DNA from: JAMXLO01 sp037201625
GTDB lineage: Bacteria > Pseudomonadota > Alphaproteobacteria > Acetobacterales > Acetobacteraceae
Direction of reading: 5' to 3'
Length of the DNA stretch: 64,000 bases
Assembly: GCA_037201625.1 (NCBI GenBank)
Contig: JBBCGR010000004.1
Coordinates: forward strand, 1,488,001-1,552,000
The translations under genes and the position numbers were made by a program. Under the pieces are notes generated by a model. That model ran no database searches. It had not been told where the DNA came from and saw only the letters and a program-made list of their open reading frames with translations. Positions 59,925-64,000 of the stretch are shown piece by piece; position 1 is the first letter of the stretch, and every line of letters starts with the position of its first letter.

Positions 59925-61187
59925 ATGAAGACGCAGGAACCCTTTGCTTTGTCGGTCAACGGCCAGCGATACGAACGCTGGGAAGAAGTCCGCGTCACGC
60001 GCGAGATTGATCGCATGTGCACCGATTTCAACATCGCGGTGTCGGAACGGTTCCTTGCCTCCGCCGTGGACTTCCCGCTCGCGCCGTTCATGCCGTGCAC
60101 CGTCTCCATCGGCGGCGATGTCGTGCTGACCGGCTACATCGACAACTATCTTCCCGAGGTTGAGGCGAATCGCCATGCGGTGCGCATCACTGGCCGCAGC
60201 AAAACCGAGGACATCATCGATTGCTCACCGGACATTCAGGGCGGGCAGTTCGCCGGCTACAAGCTCGACGCCATCGCGCGCGCCATCGGCCAGTCCGTCG
60301 GCAAGCCGTATCCAATCGACGTTGTGGTGGAAACGGATGTCGGCGAGCCGTTCCCGGACGCGACGATTGAACGCCACGAAACCGGCTTCGCCTTCCTCGA
60401 GCGGCTATGCCGCCTACGCTCGATCCTCGCCACCGATGACGAACAGGGCCGGCTTGTGTTGACCCGCGCGGGAGCCAAGCGCGCGACCGACGCGCTGTTG
60501 CAGGGGCCGGGCGGCAACGTGCAATGGGCGGCGGGCGTGTTCTCCGGCGCAAAGCGCTTCTCGCACTACAAGGTCAAGGCGCAGCAGACGGTGCATGGCA
60601 GCACGTCGCCGACATCGGCGTGGCAGGATGTGCGGCCCGGTTCGGCCGGCGCCGCGTCGGCGGACGAGGGCGAGGAAGATGAGTTCGCCGAGGAAGGCGA
60701 CGCGGTGGCGACCGACGCCCAGGTGCCGGTGATGACCGAGGTCGAAGGCACCGCGACAGATCCCGGTGTCCCCAGGTATCGGCCGCACGTGATGATGGGG
60801 GAGTCCGCGCTTGACGGGCCGGGCGCCATGCGGCGCGCGGTGTGGCAGGCGAAATACAACGCGGCGCGCGGCACCCAGGCGCGCATCATCGTACCCGGCT
60901 GGCGACAGTCCGACGGTTCGCTGTGGCAGATCAATCACCTCGTCCCGGTGCGCATCCCGTTCCTGTCGCTCGACATGGAACTGCTCATCGCTGGCGTCAC
61001 CTACGGCCTCGACGGCAATCGTGGCCGGCACACGGAGCTGACCGTCGGGCCGGTCGACGGCTACCAGCCCGACCCAGGGCAGGTGCGCCAGCATCGGCAC
61101 AGGCAACGCAATCAGCACAACGGCGGCGGCGGCACCATGTGGGACAGCGTGGGGCAAGCCGGGCAGGAAGGGTCTTTTTCGACCTGA
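59925..61187 (+). CDS. Mu gpP-like baseplate hub protein
   Basis: 420 residues from ATG 59925. FALSVNGQRYERWEEVRVTREIDRMCTDFNIAVSERF is the family's first beta domain; IDNYLPEVEANRHAVRITGRSKTEDIIDCS follows; YKVKAQQT and RARIIVPGWRQSDGSLWQINHLVPV-like segments complete the hub fold. An acidic insert lies at about 245-270. It normally follows gpN directly. The C-terminus ends in low complexity. Confidence 0.88.
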   Translation: MKTQEPFALSVNGQRYERWEEVRVTREIDRMCTDFNIAVSERFLASAVDFPLAPFMPCTVSIGGDVVLTGYIDNYLPEVEANRHAVRITGRSKTEDIIDCSPDIQGGQFAGYKLDAIARAIGQSVGKPYPIDVVVETDVGEPFPDATIERHETGFAFLERLCRLRSILATDDEQGRLVLTRAGAKRATDALLQGPGGNVQWAAGVFSGAKRFSHYKVKAQQTVHGSTSPTSAWQDVRPGSAGAASADEGEEDEFAEEGDAVATDAQVPVMTEVEGTATDPGVPRYRPHVMMGESALDGPGAMRRAVWQAKYNAARGTQARIIVPGWRQSDGSLWQINHLVPVRIPFLSLDMELLIAGVTYGLDGNRGRHTELTVGPVDGYQPDPGQVRQHRHRQRNQHNGGGGTMWDSVGQAGQEGSFST

Positions 61188-61223
61188 CTGGCTAGATCAA
61201 ACACCGCCGGTTCGGACAAAAGC

Positions 61224-62036
61224 TCATCTTGACGGATGACTGTGCCAAAATTCCGATAGCTCACGATGAGCTTTTCTGCAAAGGACTGGCATAGCATCGA
61301 AAACTTTCCGCCAAGTATCTAGTGGTGTCTCGCTGCCATCCTCGGAAAGGAGACCCCCATCCGTGATTGCGAGCTTCGGAAAGTCTATGACGCGCCCTCG
61401 AGCAGATCGCAAAAGGCCCCAACCAGCTATGAGAGGATAGCGCCTACAAAGCGATGTCCAGTCGTCATATGAATTCTCTCTATATTCACGACCCTTCCAA
61501 AGCGCCTCCGCATTCTCTGAGCTCATCAAGGGCCACACGTCTCCCGCAAGCTCGTCCAGCCGGTGGAAAACGTTCGCGAGCCAGCGATCGAACATGGAAG
61601 ACTCAAACTCACGCCACGTGAGGAGCCTCACGTTCGTATATGCAGCGGCCTCTCTCGCCCCCGACTGAAAGCCACGTTTCGAAATGAGGAAGCCGACGTT
61701 CGCTCCTAGCTCAGCTACAACCGTGCGGAAGGCATGGACCACTGATTTGGGCGGACGCCTTGCCCACAGCTTGTACTCGCATACGTAAAGAGCACTTGGA
61801 GATGTGTGGAGATCATGAGCAAGGACGTCGACACTAACCGTCCCACGCGGCAAACGAACTACCGATTCGATCTGAACATCACATCCGATCTCTACAAAGG
61901 TCCGCGCGACGTAATCCTGTAAATCACGCCAGGTGGCGGGCGGATTATCAAAAATCCTCTGGAGGCCCTTGTGGGGCAATTTCTCATCGGGTTCCTTGTT
62001 AGGCCCTCCCTCTGGCGGGTTTTTAGTAGCCGACAT
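61224..62036 (-). CDS. Mrr-like restriction endonuclease-fold protein, accessory cargo
   Basis: 270 residues. The nuclease core is LQDYVARTFVEIGCDVQIESVVRLPRGTVSVDVLA (Asp70) and LYVCEYKLW (Glu87, Lys89), with HAFRTVVAELGANVGFLISKRGFQSGAREAAAYTNVRLLTWREF completing the Mrr/REase fold. The C-terminal 130 residues are unrecognised. It overlaps the upstream FRG gene by 14 bases, so the two are co-translated. Probably cleaves DNA when triggered; the partner may sense or transduce. Both run against the late operon. Confidence 0.78.
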   Translation of the reverse strand: MSATKNPPEGGPNKEPDEKLPHKGLQRIFDNPPATWRDLQDYVARTFVEIGCDVQIESVVRLPRGTVSVDVLAHDLHTSPSALYVCEYKLWARRPPKSVVHAFRTVVAELGANVGFLISKRGFQSGAREAAAYTNVRLLTWREFESSMFDRWLANVFHRLDELAGDVWPLMSSENAEALWKGREYRENSYDDWTSLCRRYPLIAGWGLLRSARGRVIDFPKLAITDGGLLSEDGSETPLDTWRKVFDAMPVLCRKAHRELSEFWHSHPSR

Positions 62037-62802
62037 CGCCGATGCCAGTGGTGTTGGAGTACTGCCACGAGAGCGAAGCGCCGAGACCCGACAAGTCCGC
62101 CATCAGAGTCGATCCATCAACTCCAAAGTAAAATAGTCGCCTCTGAAAATACGACCAATGTGCCCTATCAATGTCAAAAATACGGTGCGCGAGTTCACTC
62201 AACTCCATTGCAAGATTTGGTTGCGGGTGGACGGTAAAGCACCCTCTCTGTGCACGTACGCGATGGTGCCAGTGTGGAGAAACGACAAACGCCGGCAAGG
62301 CTTTCTTTAGCGAAAATGGATCGTCCAGCCCTTCGTGCGAGATCACCATCTTTCGCGTCACCTTCACAGCAAAGACGCGAGCGCTTGGCTGTCCGTCTTG
62401 GCCGGTTCCCTTTGTAGCGAACCACGTCGCAGCGAGAGGATTCGTCGTCCAATCCAAGAGACGAGTTGGGACGCCGTGATGTTGTGCGAGTGCAAGCCAC
62501 TCAAATGTCGAAGTCGGCAAGAATTGCAAGTCCAAACGAGCACGGCGTTGAAATGCCTCGAACACGCGTCGTTCTCGTTGTTCATGCGTGGTTTTGCGGC
62601 CTGCTTGTACAGGCCCCTTCCAGTCTCTTCCTTCCAAACCGCGACCGACCTTTGGTGTGAGTGTGTGAGCTGATGATTCAACACCTCGGAACCACCAATT
62701 GGAGACCGCGCATTCATCGCAGAGCTTCATGAAAGCCGACCAAGCAGCCTCGCGAGTTGCGGGCAGGTCGGCGCGCGCAAGTGCTGACGTACTCCTGGCC
62801 AT
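62023..62802 (-). CDS. FRG-domain protein, accessory cargo
   Basis: 259 residues. The FRG motif WWFRGVESSAHTLTPKVGR (about 36-54) and LALAQHHGVPTRLLDWTTNPLAATWFA (about 103-129) define the domain, named for its conserved Phe-Arg-Gly and often seen in defence loci and toxins. FSLKKALPAFVVSPHWHHRVRAQRGCFTVHP completes it. It is the first gene of a two-gene operon with the Mrr-like nuclease. AGAGG lies 12 bases before ATG 62802. Its biochemistry is not settled in the family; NAD- or nucleotide-directed activity is a speculation. Confidence 0.8.
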   Translation of the reverse strand: MARSTSALARADLPATREAAWSAFMKLCDECAVSNWWFRGVESSAHTLTPKVGRGLEGRDWKGPVQAGRKTTHEQRERRVFEAFQRRARLDLQFLPTSTFEWLALAQHHGVPTRLLDWTTNPLAATWFATKGTGQDGQPSARVFAVKVTRKMVISHEGLDDPFSLKKALPAFVVSPHWHHRVRAQRGCFTVHPQPNLAMELSELAHRIFDIDRAHWSYFQRRLFYFGVDGSTLMADLSGLGASLSWQYSNTTGIGDVGY

Positions 62803-62948
62803 GGCGAACTAAATCATCCTCTTCGCTGGTCCGGCTCTACACTCATACCTAGTGCATAACGAACGTATCACGACAGATCGTCGTAGGGAAAGTCGAAGCC
62901 TGCTCCTCCCGTCCGGCGACAGCGCTTCAATAAGGAAAGGTCACTTGC

Positions 62949-63479
62949 ATGATGGATGCGCTGCGGGAGGCGGTGCGCCAGGTCGCGGCCGTCATCGTCA
63001 CCCGTGGCAAGCTGCGGCGCGCCCGTCTCGGCCCGCAGCGCACCGTGTTGCAGGTGGCGGTGTTCAAGGGTGAGGTGAAGGAAGGCGTCGAGCTGCTGTT
63101 GCCGCCGGGCATGTCGGCGGTGCCGTTGGGCGGCGACGTGCTGCTGTTCCAGGTCGGCGCGCGGCGCGACCACCTGGTTGCTTTCGTCGATGATCCGGCG
63201 TGCCGCATCGCGGACCTGAAGGCGGGCGAGTTCGGCTTTCGTGACAGCGTAGGGCAACAGGTGGTGTTCCGCGCCGATCACCTGGAAATCACCACGCCGC
63301 GCAAGGTGGTGCTGACCGCGACAGGTGACGTTGCGATCAACAGCACGGGCAACGTGGTGCTGACGCCCGGCGGCACGGTCCAGCTCGGCGGCACGGGCGG
63401 GCGCAAGGTGGTCCTCGACGGCGATCCGGTCACCGGCGGCGCGGTGCATGCCACGTCGACCAAGGTGCTAGGCCAGTGA
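62949..63479 (+). CDS. Phage baseplate assembly protein V, Mu gp45 type
   Basis: 176 residues with AAGGAAAGG upstream of ATG 62949. LRRARLGPQRTVLQVAVFKGEVKEGVELLLPPGMSAVPLGGDVLLFQVG is the OB-like part and the repetitive EITTPRKVVLTATGDVAINSTGNVVLTPGGTVQLGG the beta-helical spike of the central tail puncturing tip. Confidence 0.9.
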   Translation: MMDALREAVRQVAAVIVTRGKLRRARLGPQRTVLQVAVFKGEVKEGVELLLPPGMSAVPLGGDVLLFQVGARRDHLVAFVDDPACRIADLKAGEFGFRDSVGQQVVFRADHLEITTPRKVVLTATGDVAINSTGNVVLTPGGTVQLGGTGGRKVVLDGDPVTGGAVHATSTKVLGQ

Positions 63480-63796
63480 CGGTGCTGCCGCCTGACGCGC
63501 AAGCGGCGGCGACGCTGCGGCCGAACGGTTATGCGTATGAGGCCGAGGGGGAACTGGTGTTCTATGGGATTCCTGGCATGACGTTGCGGCTCCGGCGGAC
63601 GTTGCAGAGTGCGGTCCTTGGCGTGCGCCAGAACGGCAGGCGCGTCGGTTCCGGCAGGCTTGAGCAGCAGCGCGGCAATGAGTGGCGCGGCAGCGTCGTG
63701 ATTGAAGGTATGCGCTACGATGCGCGGGCGATCCGCGACGAACCCGCGCGCGAGTGGCATGTCACGTTGACCATCCCGGCGGCGGCCTTCGCATGA
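63476..63796 (+). CDS. Hypothetical tail-region protein
   Basis: 106 residues from GTG 63476 (GTGA overlap). Beta-rich (GYAYEAEGELVFYGIPGMTLRLRRTLQ, WRGSVVIEGMRYDARAI). It lies between gp45-type and gp46-type genes and overlaps both, so it probably belongs to the baseplate; no family recognised. Confidence 0.6.
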   Translation: MTVLPPDAQAAATLRPNGYAYEAEGELVFYGIPGMTLRLRRTLQSAVLGVRQNGRRVGSGRLEQQRGNEWRGSVVIEGMRYDARAIRDEPAREWHVTLTIPAAAFA

Positions 63797-64000
63797 TTGA
63801 CATTGCCGTTGCGTGGGATCCCGCGACGCTGCGGCTGGATTGGGTGTTCGACGGCAACGATCTCGCTGCGACCGACACGTTGCAATCGGCGGTCATCGTG
63901 TCGCTGCTGACCGATCGCCTGGCCAATGCGGACGATGAAATCCCCGACGGGACCAACGACCGGCGCGGTTGGTGGGCAGACATGGCGCTGCCGTTGGCGA
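63793..64000 (+). CDS. Mu gp46-like baseplate protein, cut by the window end
   Basis: The first 69 residues are visible: IAVAWDPATLRLDWVFDGNDLAATDTLQSAVIVSLLTDRLANADDEIPDGTNDRRGWWADM. The DRRGWWAD signature identifies the gp46/GpW-like baseplate family. ATG 63793 overlaps the previous stop. The gene continues beyond the window. Confidence 0.85.
   Translation, partial: MIDIAVAWDPATLRLDWVFDGNDLAATDTLQSAVIVSLLTDRLANADDEIPDGTNDRRGWWADMALPLA

Noticed and set aside
61700..61830. Relation of the two REase-type proteins as duplicates
   Set aside because: Both are Mrr-like around D...ExK, but the flanking sequences differ strongly; I see no sign of recent duplication.
25011..64000. Mu-type transposable prophage
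   Set aside because: Only the tail genes are Mu-like; a tyrosine integrase next to tRNA-Lys is present and no MuA/MuB-like gene is visible.

Overview
The window is GC-rich, gene-dense DNA from an alphaproteobacterium. I infer Rhodospirillales, probably Acetobacteraceae, from base composition, the class II DAHP synthase, Tat-exported binding proteins, an FNR/FixK-type box and dispersed palindromes; no single marker proves the family. Bases 1-25010 are chromosome and 25011-64000 are the left part of an integrated prophage whose right end lies beyond the window.

Chromosomal part. After an unrecognised 514-codon gene (1-1556) come a PNPOx-like flavoprotein gene and a divergent peptide-type ABC transporter operon (2259-7934: binding protein, two permeases, two ATPases). 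They share an intergenic region with a perfect TTGAT-N4-ATCAA box. The second permease and second ATPase each carry one extra G that breaks the frame. Then follow a class I methyltransferase, class II DAHP synthase, a nicotinate phosphoribosyltransferase, a CHRD/PEP-CTERM protein with a frameshift in its signal peptide, a sugar-type ABC importer without its own ATPase (12723-15802), a small acidic protein, a PhzF-family protein, glmU-glmS, a phosphoglycolate phosphatase, an EmrAB-type efflux pair, a DUF3108 protein and tRNA-Lys(UUU).

Prophage. A tyrosine integrase sits next to tRNA-Lys. A leftward early operon (30994-25169) holds HTH proteins, DUF2303, ASCH, ParB-like and deoxyribosyltransferase-like genes. 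A CI-like repressor (31088-31486) faces a Cro-like gene. To the right come a Toprim primase and an AAA+ helicase, then an iteron-like repeat cluster, a cassette with a phosphoribosyltransferase and a SLOG protein, a double-domain small terminase, a DNA methyltransferase with a Mom-like DNA-modification gene, and the large terminase. The head genes are lambda-like (gpW, portal, S49 protease, scaffold, gpD, gpE, gpFII). The tail is Mu-like and contractile (sheath, tube, E/E' with a -1 slippery site, tape measure, gpN, gpP, gp45, gp46). No Mu transposase is present in the visible part, so this is a mosaic that integrates site-specifically.

The most interesting content is accessory cargo inserted at four separate junctions of the structural operon, visibly poorer in GC than its neighbours: a PIN-like protein (43220-44509, minus), an unrecognised 290-residue protein (49633-50505, minus), a REase-NACHT NLR-like protein (57225-59663, plus), and a two-gene FRG-domain plus Mrr-like nuclease operon (62802-61224, minus). 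Two of these are strong candidates for phage-defence systems; the FRG plus nuclease pair is a combination I do not recognise as a named system. The Mom-like/methyltransferase pair would protect the phage DNA itself.
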